Under the pieces are notes generated by a model. The model was given only the letters and a program-made list of their open reading frames with translations, made no database searches and was not told the DNA's origin. Made by a program: the position numbers and the translations under genes. Positions 8,310 through 17,675 of a stretch of DNA of 64,000 bases are shown one piece after another. Positions within the stretch are counted from its first letter, which is position 1. Every line of letters starts with the position of its first letter. The stretch comes from Flavisphingomonas formosensis (GTDB taxonomy: Bacteria > Pseudomonadota > Alphaproteobacteria > Sphingomonadales > Sphingomonadaceae). The stretch spans positions 806,001 to 870,000 of the forward strand of contig NZ_WRPK01000001.1 in NCBI RefSeq assembly GCF_009755815.1, given 5' to 3'.

Positions 8310-9701
8310 ATGGAACAGCTCATCGTCCAGCTCTCTCTGATCGCCACTTGCGCGCTGTTCATCCTGGCGCTGATGTGGATGAGCCATCCATCGACCGCGC
8401 GCCGAGGCGTGCGCGCCGGCGAGATCGGCATGGTGATCGCGATCATCGGCACGCTCGTCCATCATGAGATCGTCGATTACAACCTGATCCTCATCGCGAT
8501 GGCGATCGGCACGGTCGTCGGCGTACCCATGGCCTATCTGATGCCGATGACCGCGATTCCGCAGCGGACCGCGATCAGCCACGCCTTCGGCGCGCTTGCC
8601 GTCGGCCTGATCGGCGCCGCCGAATATTATAAATATGCGCACGTCGCGGCGCCGGGCAGCTTCGTCTTCTGGGCGCTGATGCTCGAGATGCTGCTCGGTT
8701 TCCTCACCTGCACGGCCAGCGTCATCGCCTTCGCCAAGCTTCAGGAGATCATGCCGACCCGACCCATCATCTTCGGCGGGCAGCGGGTGGTGAATGCGCT
8801 GATCGCGGCGGCGGCGCTCGGCGTTGCGATCACGCTGATCTTCGCGCCGACCAACACGGCCCTGTTTCCACTCTTCGTCGGCCTGGCGCTGCTGTTCGGC
8901 ATCCTGCTGGTGATCCCCATCGGCGGCGCGGACATGCCGACCGTGATCGCGCTGCTCAACAGCTATGCCGGCCTTGCGGCCAGCGCGATGGGTTTCGCGC
9001 TCGGCAACAAGCTGCTGATCGTGGCGGGCGCGCTGGACGGCGCGTCTGGCTTCATTCTCGCGGTGATCATGTGCCGCGCGATGAACCGTTCCTTCGCCAA
9101 TGTGATGTTCGGCGGCTTCGGAACGCTCGCGGCAGGCTCCGCCGGCGGCAAGGACGATCGCCCGGTCCGTTCGGCCTCGGCCGAGGAAGCGGCGATGGTG
9201 CTGGAGAATGCGGACAGCGTCGTGATCATCCCCGGTTACGGCATGGCCGTCGCCCAGGCGCAGCACAAGGTGAGCGAGCTCTATCAGGCGCTGACCAAGA
9301 AGAAGGTCGACGTGAAGTTCGCGATCCATCCGGTCGCAGGCCGCATGCCCGGCCATATGAACGTGCTGCTGGCCGAAGCGAACGTGCCCTATGAGCAGCT
9401 CGTCGAGCTGGAGGACATCAATCCCGAGCTGCCGCAGACCGACGTGGCGCTGATCATCGGCGCCAACGACACGGTGAACCCCTCGGCGCGCGACGATCCG
9501 AAGAGCCTGATCGCGGGCATGCCGATCATCGAGGCGGACAAGGCCAAGACGGTGTTCGTGATCAAGCGCAGCATGAATGCGGGCTTCGCCGGCATCGACA
9601 ATCCGATTTACTATAATCAGAATACCCAGATGCTGTTCGGCGATGCCAAGGCGGTGACTGCGGACATGGTGAAGGAGCTCGCCGGCGGCGGAGGCCACTG
9701 A
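8310..9701 (+). CDS. pntB: NAD(P) transhydrogenase beta subunit
   Basis: A 463-aa inner-membrane protein coupling hydride transfer between NADH and NADP+ to proton flow. The N-terminal half (about residues 1-260) is a run of hydrophobic helices. The C-terminal part (about 285-463) is the NADP-binding domain III, with VVIIPGYGMAVAQAQHKVSEL, the conserved HPVAGRMPGHMNVLLAEA stretch and IGANDTVNPSAR. Length matches the family. It is co-transcribed with pntAB and followed by a good rho-independent terminator. Confidence 0.96.
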   Translation: MEQLIVQLSLIATCALFILALMWMSHPSTARRGVRAGEIGMVIAIIGTLVHHEIVDYNLILIAMAIGTVVGVPMAYLMPMTAIPQRTAISHAFGALAVGLIGAAEYYKYAHVAAPGSFVFWALMLEMLLGFLTCTASVIAFAKLQEIMPTRPIIFGGQRVVNALIAAAALGVAITLIFAPTNTALFPLFVGLALLFGILLVIPIGGADMPTVIALLNSYAGLAASAMGFALGNKLLIVAGALDGASGFILAVIMCRAMNRSFANVMFGGFGTLAAGSAGGKDDRPVRSASAEEAAMVLENADSVVIIPGYGMAVAQAQHKVSELYQALTKKKVDVKFAIHPVAGRMPGHMNVLLAEANVPYEQLVELEDINPELPQTDVALIIGANDTVNPSARDDPKSLIAGMPIIEADKAKTVFVIKRSMNAGFAGIDNPIYYNQNTQMLFGDAKAVTADMVKELAGGGGH

Positions 9702-9741
9702 GCCCGCGCCGCAGGCACAAGCTCCGCTATTTCCATCGAAG

Positions 9742-9773
9742 CGGCTCTCGCCTCGCGCGGGGGCCGTTTTTTT
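9742..9773 (+). terminator. Rho-independent terminator after pntB
   Basis: A GC-rich stem (CGGCTCTCGC ... GCGGGGGCCG, with two G-T pairs) is followed directly by seven T residues at 9767-9773, 41 bp past the pntB stop. Confidence 0.8.
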
Positions 9774-10146
9774 GCACCCAATCGCGGTGCCGGCAAATCG
9801 CCGAGGCCGGAGCAGCGGAGCAATCGCCTGCGATCCCGGCTTCGCGTGGAGGTAGCGCGCCGCTCCCTCTACGATAGGGGATACCATGACCGGTCGCAGG
9901 CCCGCAGGCGGATGCGGCCCTGATGGGCTTGCCGGCCATCATAGCCTACCAATGAGGCTCCACAGGCGCGTGGCGGTCTCTGCGTCGGGGTCCGGCTGGC
10001 CAAGGGCGCATCGGGGGTACGGGCAGCCGCAGGCCGATCATCGGCGCCACAAGGATATACTGCGGTCTGCGGCGTGGCCGAAAGCTTGAAAAGGGCGGGA
10101 TCAGGGCCGCTTCCCTGCACGCTTCCCAAGCGAAGCGGCAGGAAAA
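9774..10146. other. Intergenic stretch without a supported gene
   Basis: Between the pntB terminator and tRNA-Pro I see only short open frames on both strands with Arg/Pro/Ala-rich translations and no ribosome binding site. No repeat or structured RNA is recognised. Confidence 0.6.
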
Positions 10147-10223
10147 TGGTCGGGGAGAGAGGATTCGAACCTCCGGCCCCTGCCTCCCGAAGACAGTGCT
10201 CTACCAGGCTGAGCTACTCCCCG
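10147..10223 (-). tRNA. tRNA-Pro (anticodon CGG)
   Basis: On the minus strand a complete 77-nt cloverleaf is visible. The acceptor is CGGGGAG/CTCCCCG, followed by a D-arm, then the anticodon loop TTCGGGA with anticodon CGG. The T-arm is GGAGGTTCGAATCCTCT, with discriminator A and encoded CCA (10147-10149 on the plus strand). It decodes CCG. Confidence 0.96.
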
Positions 10224-10317
10224 ACGGAGTCCGGTCTGAAGTGGCCTCGGGAGCCGACCGGTTGAGCCAAGAGCGGCGCCTATAGCCGTGGCTTCCGCGC
10301 CGTTCAAGCACCTTTCT

Positions 10318-11616
10318 TCAGCTTCTTGCAGCCAACATTTCGGCGACCTCGACGAACTTCTCGCGCGGCGCGCCATCGCGGGCGCGCGCATTCTCCGCGG
10401 CTTCGATCTTCTGCCATTCCTCGAAGCTCACCTGGTCCACGCCCCGCTCGCCGAGCAACGCGTCCAGGCCGGCGCCACCCTTCTTGCCGGGCGTTGGCGC
10501 GGGCTGATCGGCGGCGATCGTCTCGGCGATCATGAAGCCGTCCGGCCGATTGGTGCCGATCGTGCCGGTCGGGCCGCGCCGCGCCCAGCCGACGCAATAG
10601 AGATTGTCTGCTATTCGCCCGTCGGTGTTCGCGAATCGGCCGGCGCGCTCGTCATAGGGCACGTCGGGAATCGGCGGCGTGCGATAGCCGATACAGGAGA
10701 CGACCATGCCGCAGTCTATGGCGTAGATCTCGCCCGTGCCCTCGGCATTGCCCTCCGCGGTGAGATGCGTCCGCTCGACGATCAGACGCTCGACCTTGCC
10801 GTCGCCCTCCACGCGCAGCGGCTTGGCGAAGAAATCGAAGATCACCTCCACCTCCGCCGCGCGCGGATGGGCGGCAAAATCGCGCAGATGGTTGACCGAC
10901 TTGCGCTGGCCCGGCTCCAGTGCGGCATCCGCTTCTATCGGCGGCAGGTCAGCGGGGTCGACGAACGGTGCGGCCCGGGTGAGATGGCCGAGCTCGCCCA
11001 ACTCCTTGGGTGTCATCTGGATCTGGTGCGGACCGCGCCGGCCGACGAAGGTCACGCGCTTCACCGCGCTCTTTCCCAGCGCGTCGAAGGCGTGTTTGAC
11101 GATGTCCGATCCGGTGAATTCCTCGGGTGTCTTGGCGAGGATCCGGCCGACATCCAGCGCCACGTTGCCGTTGCCGATCACCGTGACGTCGCGGATGTCG
11201 AGCGGCGGATCGAGATGGGTGAATTCCGGATGGCCATTATACCAGCCGACGAATGCCGCCGATCCGATCACGCCCGGCAGATCGTCGCCGGGGATGCCGA
11301 GCGGCCTGTCTGCCGGAGCGCCGGTTGCCAGGATGACTGCATCGTACAGCTCCTTGAGCTCCGCGATCGAGACATGCTCGCCGACCGAGACATTACCGGC
11401 GAAGCGGACATTGTTGCTGAGGGAGACCGCCTCGTAGCGCCGCGAGACGGCCTTGATCGATTGATGGTCCGGCGCGACGCCGAAGCGGATCAGGCCGTAG
11501 GGAACCGGAAGCCGGTCGATGATATCGATGGCGACGTCGCCGCCGAACTGCTTCTGGCAGGCTTCCGCGGTATAATAGCCCGCGGGGCCCGAACCGATTA
11601 CGGCGATCTGGCGCAT
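10318..11616 (-). CDS. fprA: Ferredoxin/adrenodoxin-type NADP+ reductase, FprA-like FAD oxidoreductase
   Basis: A 432-aa flavoprotein of the adrenodoxin-reductase class, which passes electrons from NADPH to ferredoxins serving P450s or Fe-S assembly. FAD-binding GSGPAGYYTAEA lies at residues 8-19 and is followed by DRLPVPYGLIRFGVAPDH, diagnostic of this class. A second Rossmann motif is VTVIGNGNVALDVGRIL, and a C-terminal FAD contact is GWARRGPTGTIGTNRPDG. AGGAG sits before ATG 11616. It is monocistronic; no ferredoxin or P450 gene is adjacent. Confidence 0.92.
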   Translation of the reverse strand: MRQIAVIGSGPAGYYTAEACQKQFGGDVAIDIIDRLPVPYGLIRFGVAPDHQSIKAVSRRYEAVSLSNNVRFAGNVSVGEHVSIAELKELYDAVILATGAPADRPLGIPGDDLPGVIGSAAFVGWYNGHPEFTHLDPPLDIRDVTVIGNGNVALDVGRILAKTPEEFTGSDIVKHAFDALGKSAVKRVTFVGRRGPHQIQMTPKELGELGHLTRAAPFVDPADLPPIEADAALEPGQRKSVNHLRDFAAHPRAAEVEVIFDFFAKPLRVEGDGKVERLIVERTHLTAEGNAEGTGEIYAIDCGMVVSCIGYRTPPIPDVPYDERAGRFANTDGRIADNLYCVGWARRGPTGTIGTNRPDGFMIAETIAADQPAPTPGKKGGAGLDALLGERGVDQVSFEEWQKIEAAENARARDGAPREKFVEVAEMLAARS

Positions 11617-11732
11617 GCCGGTTGCTCTCCTCTGCTTTTGGCACGGATGCTAGACCCGCGGCCCGGGAGGGCAAGCCGGCATTTGGCGAAACATTGTCTG
11701 CGGCCGTGCATTGATGGCCACGGAGGCATAGC

Positions 11733-11939
11733 ATGGCCAAGGAACTGCATAAGGGCGACGCGGTACGCTGGAAGAGCCATGGCGGTACCGCCGAGGGCAA
11801 GGTGGTCCGCAAGCAGACCCGCCCGATGACGATCAAGGGCCACAAGGTGGCCGCATCGAAGGACAATCCCGAATATATCGTCGAGACTGGCGACGGCAAA
11901 CGAGCGGCGCACAAGGCTAAGGCGCTCAGGAAGGCCTGA
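11733..11939 (+). CDS. DUF2945 (TUDOR-like) small protein
   Basis: A 68-aa basic protein with GGAGG before its ATG. The pattern GDAVRWKSHGGTAEGKVVRKQT..IKGHKVAASKDNPEYIVETGDGKRAAHKAKAL matches the DUF2945 'hypervirulence-associated TUDOR' family: a small beta-barrel ending in a Lys-rich helix. Its biochemical role is not established. It stands alone between divergent fprA and lepA. Confidence 0.85.
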   Translation: MAKELHKGDAVRWKSHGGTAEGKVVRKQTRPMTIKGHKVAASKDNPEYIVETGDGKRAAHKAKALRKA

Positions 11940-12054
11940 CGCCGCGCGAACAGATTCTGGCAGATCATCTTTCTGCGGGCATCTTTCTGCCGTGGATGCG
12001 CGCCCGTTGCGCGACGGGCTTACCCCCGGCGCGCTTTTACGCTAACGGCCCGCC

Positions 12055-13848
12055 ATGACTCCACTCGACAAGATCCGTAATTTCTCGATCATCGCGCATA
12101 TCGACCATGGCAAGTCGACCCTGGCCGACCGGCTGATCCAGCGCACCGGCGGCCTTTCCGAGCGCGAGATGTCCGCGCAGGTGCTCGATAACATGGATAT
12201 CGAGAAGGAACGCGGCATCACGATCAAGGCGCAGACCGTGCGCCTCGACTGGAAGGGGCATGTCCTCAACCTGATGGACACGCCCGGCCATGTCGACTTC
12301 GCCTATGAGGTGAGCCGCAGCCTCGCCGCCTGCGAAGGCGCGCTGCTCGTCGTCGATGCGGCGCAGGGCGTGGAGGCGCAGACCCTCGCCAACGTCTATC
12401 AGTCGATCGAGCATGACCATGAGATCGTGCCGGTTATCAACAAGATCGACCTGCCTGCGGCCGAGCCCGAGAAGGTGCGGGCCGAGATCGAGGAGGTGAT
12501 CGGGCTCGACGCCTCGGAGGCGGTGCTCGCCAGCGCCAAGACCGGCATCGGCATCGACGAGATACTCGACGCGGTGGTCGCCAAGATCCCGCCGCCCAAG
12601 GGCGATGCGACGGCGCCGCTCAAGGCGATGCTGGTCGACAGCTGGTACGATCCCTATCTGGGCGTCGTCATCCTCGTGCGTGTCGTCGACGGCGTGTTGA
12701 AGAAGGGCCAGCAGATCAAGTTCATGAACGCCGGCACCACGCATCTCGTGGACCGCGTCGGCTGCTTCCGCCCGAAGATCGAGCAATTGACCGAGCTGTC
12801 GCCTGGGGAGATCGGCTTCATCACCGCGCAGATCAAGGAAGTCGCGCAGACGATGGTCGGCGACACCATCACAGATGCGCGCAAGCCCGCGGCCGAGGCG
12901 CTGCCCGGCTTCAAGGAAGTCCAGTCGGTGGTGTTCTGCGGCCTGTTCCCCGTCGATGCCAACGATTTCGAGAAGCTGCGCGAATCCATCTCCAAGCTGC
13001 GCCTCAACGATGCCAGCTTCACCTTCGAGATGGAGACCAGCGCCGCGCTCGGCTTCGGCTTCCGCTGCGGCTTCCTCGGCCTCTTGCACCTGGAGATCAT
13101 CCAGGAGCGGTTGACCCGCGAATATGATCTCGACCTGATCACCACCGCACCTTCGGTGGTCTACCGCATCGTGCTGACCCACGGGGCGGGCGAGCTGGAG
13201 CTGCACAACCCGGCCGACATGCCCGATCCCAGCCGGATCGAATCGATCTACGAGCCGTGGATCGAGGCGACCATCTACGTGCCTGACGAATATCTCGGCT
13301 CGATCCTCAAGCTCTGCCAGGATCGCCGCGGCATCCAGAAGAACCTGACTTATGTGGGCGGCCGTGCGCAGGTGACCTACGAACTGCCGCTCAATGAGGT
13401 GGTGTTCGATTTCTACGACCGGCTGAAATCGATCACCCGCGGCTATGCGAGCTTCGACTATCACCAGACCGGCTATCGCGAGGGCGATCTCGTCAAGATG
13501 TCGATCCTCGTCAACAACGAGCCGGTCGATGCGCTCAGCATGATCGTCCACCGCTCCGCGGCCGAGGCGCGCGGACGGCACATGTGCGAGCGGCTGAAGG
13601 ACCTGATCCCCAGGCACCTGTTCAAGATCCCGATCCAGGCGGCGATCGGCGGCAAGGTGATCGCGCGCGAGACGATCGCGGCGCTGCGCAAGGACGTGAC
13701 CGCCAAATGCTATGGCGGCGACATCACCCGCAAGCGGAAGCTGCTGGAGAAGCAGAAGGAAGGCAAGAAGCGGATGCGCGAATATGGCAGCGTGCAGATC
13801 CCGCAGGAGGCCTTCATCGCCGCGCTTCGCATGGGGGACGAGGGGTAA
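12055..13848 (+). CDS. lepA: Elongation factor 4 (LepA), ribosome-associated GTPase
   Basis: A 597-aa translational GTPase. Motifs in order are G1 AHIDHGKST (about 14-22), G2 in [11 protein letters not shown]3 DTPGHVDF, G4 [13 protein letters not shown]-like domains, and the LepA-specific C-terminal domain ending [24 protein letters not shown]. Length matches bacterial LepA. No strong Shine-Dalgarno precedes the ATG, but the start agrees with the family ([19 protein letters not shown]). Confidence 0.98.
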   Translation: MTPLDKIRNFSIIAHIDHGKSTLADRLIQRTGGLSEREMSAQVLDNMDIEKERGITIKAQTVRLDWKGHVLNLMDTPGHVDFAYEVSRSLAACEGALLVVDAAQGVEAQTLANVYQSIEHDHEIVPVINKIDLPAAEPEKVRAEIEEVIGLDASEAVLASAKTGIGIDEILDAVVAKIPPPKGDATAPLKAMLVDSWYDPYLGVVILVRVVDGVLKKGQQIKFMNAGTTHLVDRVGCFRPKIEQLTELSPGEIGFITAQIKEVAQTMVGDTITDARKPAAEALPGFKEVQSVVFCGLFPVDANDFEKLRESISKLRLNDASFTFEMETSAALGFGFRCGFLGLLHLEIIQERLTREYDLDLITTAPSVVYRIVLTHGAGELELHNPADMPDPSRIESIYEPWIEATIYVPDEYLGSILKLCQDRRGIQKNLTYVGGRAQVTYELPLNEVVFDFYDRLKSITRGYASFDYHQTGYREGDLVKMSILVNNEPVDALSMIVHRSAAEARGRHMCERLKDLIPRHLFKIPIQAAIGGKVIARETIAALRKDVTAKCYGGDITRKRKLLEKQKEGKKRMREYGSVQIPQEAFIAALRMGDEG

Positions 13849-13888
13849 TTTCTTCTCGGCGCCAAGGGCGCTCTACAGAGAATCGGTA

Positions 13889-14050
13889 TCAATAGAGACC
13901 CGGCCGATCCGGAAATTCGATCAGTTCGCGTTGTTCGACTTCGTCCGGATGAGGCAATGCCCGCAGCCGCTCGACCAATTCGTGTAGCTTGCGCTTCTCT
14001 CCGGCCGGGTCTTTCAGCGGCCGGATCGTCGGGACATCGCCTTCGGACAT
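13889..14050 (-). CDS. Small protein (53 aa) translationally coupled to the J-like gene
   Basis: Open frame of 54 codons whose ATG (14050-14048) overlaps the stop of the upstream J-like gene in a TGATG junction, a classic coupling signal. The product is charged and begins MSEGDVPTIRPLKDPAGEKR. It contains LHELVERLRALPHPDEVEQRE, likely helical, and ends PDRPGLY. There is no signal peptide or membrane segment. I recognise no family. Position suggests a third component of the HscC/J-like system, but this is inference from coupling alone. Confidence 0.6.
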   Translation of the reverse strand: MSEGDVPTIRPLKDPAGEKRKLHELVERLRALPHPDEVEQRELIEFPDRPGLY

Positions 14051-15849
14051 CACATTCCACGGAGCAATGGCAGCCCCTCTTTGCGGGGGAGCGTCAATGC
14101 CACGTCGGTGAGAGCAATCCTGGCATTGCAGCGCGCCTCGTTGGTGCCGACGTCCCGCAGCGCATCGACCATGGCTTCATGCGTGAGCCCCGCTTGCTTG
14201 GCAGCGGCGTCGAGCACTTTCGTCGATACCGAGAATTGCCCATTCGTTGCCGGTAGGCTCCCGCCATCATCCACTTTCAGCAGCACCTGTGCCACGGCGG
14301 ACCTGTATCGCTTCAACAGTTCGTCCGAAACGACAAAACCTAGATACGGCCGGCCGCTCAAGACGGCGTCGCAAGTGTCCCAACCATTTGTTCGTGCCAG
14401 CTTGAGCCGCTCCAGGGAAATGCGACGATACTCAGAAACGAGAGGATAGGGAGCGCGGTCGAGATCGGACCGGAAGCGGGCGAATAGCAATTTCCCGATC
14501 TCGTCGGCGAAATCCATGCGCGATCGGCCGGCTGCCGCGGCGGTGGACCACCGGTCATCGAGAAGCGCGTACAACTTGGGATTGTCGTCCCGGAGCGTCG
14601 ATGCATTCAGCGCGTCGCCGAAATTCTGCTCAAGCGCCACGTCGATGTCGGCATAGCGGGCTTCCAGACCACCGGAGACGGGCGGTGACGTGACGGGCTG
14701 CGAAGGCGGATGGGATGTGTCGTTGGCCGCGATGCGAATGATCGTGAAGAGGATGTAGAGCGCGACCGCCAAGCCACCGAACTTGCCGGCGGCGGGAATA
14801 TCCTTTTCCCACATGGCGACGCGATACCAGTCGAAATCGCTTTCCAGGCTGGGATGATCGCGGCGGATCGTCGCGAGGAACTGCCGCACTTTCTTGCGGG
14901 ACAGGCTCCGGTTGCGCTTCGAATGTTCGTTGGCCGGCGTCGTCAGCTCGCGCCATTCGCGGTGATACGGATGGCTGCGCTGGCTCATCTCGTCGCGGAA
15001 GCGCAGCGTCTTCCGCCGGGCGATGTTCCAGGCGATCTCTGCCGACTGGTCCACCGTGTCGGCGTCTTCCGACCAGCCGAAATGGCTTGCCGCGCGTTCG
15101 AGCAGCGCGTCCGATCGCGGCGCGGCGCGCGCGATCAGGCCGGCGAAGAAGCGCTCGGCTTCGGCGAAGAAGCCGATCTCCTGCATGCGCGGATCGCCGA
15201 GCAGGGTGGTGAAATGATGCTGCATCGCCGATTGCTCGGCGAAATCCGCGGCAGGATGCTGTTCGTCATTGGGCCGCAGGATCGCAAGGAGCGCATCATA
15301 ATGGGCCTGATAGTCGGTCGCCTGCTCGCGCGGGGCGATGATGATGTCGCCGGGCGCGAGGCCGGTGGGATCCACCGTGGGCGCGGTGAGCCGCAACCGA
15401 TTTGCGAGAGGCGTCGGCTCGATTTCGCCCTCCGCCGCATGGGCCACGGGCTCGCGCCGATACAGCCATTCTCCGTCCGGAGGCGCGGCCGGCAGGGCAA
15501 CGCGAAGCCCCTCCGGCAGCGATCCGTAGAAGGCCAGCAGCGTGGGCGTTCCGAAGCCGCTGACGACGACGATCGGGGGCAGGGTGGCGAGCAGCGTCGG
15601 ATCGAAGCGGTTCGGGACTTGCGGGACCTCGATCCCGGCATTGTCCTGGTCCGCATGGCCGCCGACGTCGATCAGACCCGCTGCGGCGGCCGCGAGCGCC
15701 GCGTCGCGCGCATCGCGCAGCGCGATATAGGCGTCCGGATCGGCGTCCATGTCGATCTGCTTGAGCCGGCCGGCATAGGCGCGCTTGATCGCGCGCGCAT
15801 CGTCGGTGGGATCGATGCCGAGCTCGGCCCAATAGCCGCCGCGTCTCAC
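14050..15849 (-). CDS. J-domain-like membrane protein, partner of HscC
   Basis: A 599-aa protein. The GTG start at 15849 overlaps the hscC stop by 4 nt (GTGA), so the longer open frame inside hscC is not used. Residues of about 5-55 (YWAELGIDPTDDARAIKRAYAGRLKQIDMDADPDAY IALRDA) read as a J domain resembling those of DjlB/DjlC, but the canonical HPD tripeptide is not intact. A single transmembrane segment lies at about 356-375 (LAVALYILFTIIRIA). The rest is soluble and unassigned. By analogy with E. coli HscC and its J partners, it probably recruits the adjacent Hsp70 to the membrane. Confidence 0.75.
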   Translation of the reverse strand: MRRGGYWAELGIDPTDDARAIKRAYAGRLKQIDMDADPDAYIALRDARDAALAAAAAGLIDVGGHADQDNAGIEVPQVPNRFDPTLLATLPPIVVVSGFGTPTLLAFYGSLPEGLRVALPAAPPDGEWLYRREPVAHAAEGEIEPTPLANRLRLTAPTVDPTGLAPGDIIIAPREQATDYQAHYDALLAILRPNDEQHPAADFAEQSAMQHHFTTLLGDPRMQEIGFFAEAERFFAGLIARAAPRSDALLERAASHFGWSEDADTVDQSAEIAWNIARRKTLRFRDEMSQRSHPYHREWRELTTPANEHSKRNRSLSRKKVRQFLATIRRDHPSLESDFDWYRVAMWEKDIPAAGKFGGLAVALYILFTIIRIAANDTSHPPSQPVTSPPVSGGLEARYADIDVALEQNFGDALNASTLRDDNPKLYALLDDRWSTAAAAGRSRMDFADEIGKLLFARFRSDLDRAPYPLVSEYRRISLERLKLARTNGWDTCDAVLSGRPYLGFVVSDELLKRYRSAVAQVLLKVDDGGSLPATNGQFSVSTKVLDAAAKQAGLTHEAMVDALRDVGTNEARCNARIALTDVALTLPRKEGLPLLRGM

Positions 15850-17552
15850 AGGAAACGCTCGCCTTCCAGGGCATCGAGCTGGCGGGTCAGTTCCTCGCGC
15901 GCCTGGGCGATGGCGCGCAGATTCTGTCCGTCCAGCACGGCTTCGAACGCCGTGATCCACTGGCCGATCGCGTGGCGCGCATCGCCCAGGAAGGATTCGT
16001 AGCAGCGGGTGGCGCGTGCCAGCAGCGCGGCATTCTCCTGATCCTCGCGCGGGTGGATCTTGAGCGCGGCCAATGTCTCGCGCCGCTTCTCCAGCTCTGC
16101 CGGCGTCATCGCATCCGCCTCGTCCGCGATCAGCAGATTGTGGGATTCGCCGGTCAGCGGCACGGCGACGTCCACCTCGAGCAGGCCGCTCGTATCGTAG
16201 CTGAAGCGGCAATCGACGACCACTTCGCCGGCCCGCCGGGGCGGCACCGGGATGCGGAGCGATCCCAGCTTCACATTGCCGGATACCTCGCGCGCCTCGC
16301 CCTGGTAGATGTTGAAATGGACCTCGCGCTGATTATCGGAGATCGTCCGATATTGCTTCATCCGGCTGGCAGGGATCGGCGTGTTGCGCTCGATGATGGG
16401 CGAGAACAGCCCCTGATGATAGTTGCCGCGCGCGTCGATCTCGGTGTGGTCGACGCCGAGGGTGAAGGGGCAGACGTCGGTCAGCCGCACTTCGTCCAGC
16501 GCACTGTCGCGCGCCAGCAGACCGGCCTGCACGGCGGCGCCGAGCGCGATGGCGTGGTCGGGATGCACCGCCGTGTTGGGGAAGCGGCCGAACATGCGGG
16601 TGATCGCGCGCCGCACGATCGGCATGCGGGTGGCGCCGCCGACCAGCACGATCTCGCTCAGCGTCTCGACGCGGATGCCGCTGTCGCGCAGCGAGCGCAG
16701 CACGGGCTCGCGCAGGCGTGAGATCAGCGGTTCGGCGGCGGTTTCGAACTCGGCCGCGGTCACTTCGGTGCCGAGCCGATGGCCTTCGGCAACCACGATG
16801 CATTCGGCCCGGTCGGCCTCGCTCAGCGCACGTCGGGTACGCTCCGCCGCCGCGGAAAGCAGGGCCGTCTGGTCGGCCGCGGGCAGGCGGTAGAGTATCC
16901 CGTCCGGATCCATGCGTGGCCGCGCTATGGCGGCGACGCAGGCGTTGAAATCCTCTCCGCCCAGCCGGTTGTCGCCGGCCGAGGCGCGGACCTCGACGAT
17001 GCCGTCGAACACCTCGACGATCGAGACGTCGAAGGTGCCGCCGCCCAGATCGAAGACCAGGAAGGGCTCCTTCTCCTCCCGGTCCTGAATGCCGTAGGCG
17101 AGGGCGGCGGCGGTGGGTTCGTTGAGCAGCCGTTCGATCTTGAGCCCGGCCAGCTCGCCAGCGCGGCGCGTCGCCTTGCGCTGCTTGTCGTTGAAATAGG
17201 CCGGAACGGTGACGACCGCACCCGTCACCGTCTCGCCTAGATAAGCCTCGGCATCCGCCTTGAGGCTGCGGAGCACCAGCGAAGAGAGATCCTCGGCGGT
17301 GAATTCGGTCTTGCCGAGCTTCACCGTCTGCTGCGTGCCCATGCGGCGCTTGAAGGCCGTGACGGTCCGGCCGCTGTGCGTTGCCATCCGGTCGCGGGCG
17401 GCGATGCCGACGAGCACGGTGCCGTCCTCGGTGAGGCTCACTGCGGAGGGCGTAAGCAGATCGCCCTGCGCGTTGGGAATCAGTTCCGCCTTGCCGTCGC
17501 GCCAGATGCCCACGGCACTGTTCGTCGTGCCGAGATCGATTCCTATGATCAT
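15846..17552 (-). CDS. hscC: HscC-type Hsp70 chaperone
   Basis: A 568-aa Hsp70, shorter than DnaK (633 aa in this window) and close to E. coli HscC. The ATPase domain includes [57 protein letters not shown] and LVGGATRMPIVRR. The substrate-binding domain is present but the C-terminal lid is short and there is no EEVD-like tail. It is the first of three overlapping genes (hscC, J-like, 53-aa), 123 bp downstream of the DUF2207 gene. It is a specialised chaperone with unknown clients. Confidence 0.9.
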   Translation of the reverse strand: MIIGIDLGTTNSAVGIWRDGKAELIPNAQGDLLTPSAVSLTEDGTVLVGIAARDRMATHSGRTVTAFKRRMGTQQTVKLGKTEFTAEDLSSLVLRSLKADAEAYLGETVTGAVVTVPAYFNDKQRKATRRAGELAGLKIERLLNEPTAAALAYGIQDREEKEPFLVFDLGGGTFDVSIVEVFDGIVEVRASAGDNRLGGEDFNACVAAIARPRMDPDGILYRLPAADQTALLSAAAERTRRALSEADRAECIVVAEGHRLGTEVTAAEFETAAEPLISRLREPVLRSLRDSGIRVETLSEIVLVGGATRMPIVRRAITRMFGRFPNTAVHPDHAIALGAAVQAGLLARDSALDEVRLTDVCPFTLGVDHTEIDARGNYHQGLFSPIIERNTPIPASRMKQYRTISDNQREVHFNIYQGEAREVSGNVKLGSLRIPVPPRRAGEVVVDCRFSYDTSGLLEVDVAVPLTGESHNLLIADEADAMTPAELEKRRETLAALKIHPREDQENAALLARATRCYESFLGDARHAIGQWITAFEAVLDGQNLRAIAQAREELTRQLDALEGERFL

Positions 17553-17675
17553 CGAAACCCCTCGCCCCGGGGCCGGTCTAGCCGGAAAGCCCCCGCGGGT
17601 CAGCCCGAAAATGGCGCGAAGATGGAGGGATTTCGTGCTTATTCCATATGGTTCGGGTTAGCAGGGGCGGCCGCG

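Noticed and set aside
12037-13617. 526-aa minus-strand frame over lepA
   Set aside because: Shadow of a perfectly conserved GTPase; no motifs of its own.
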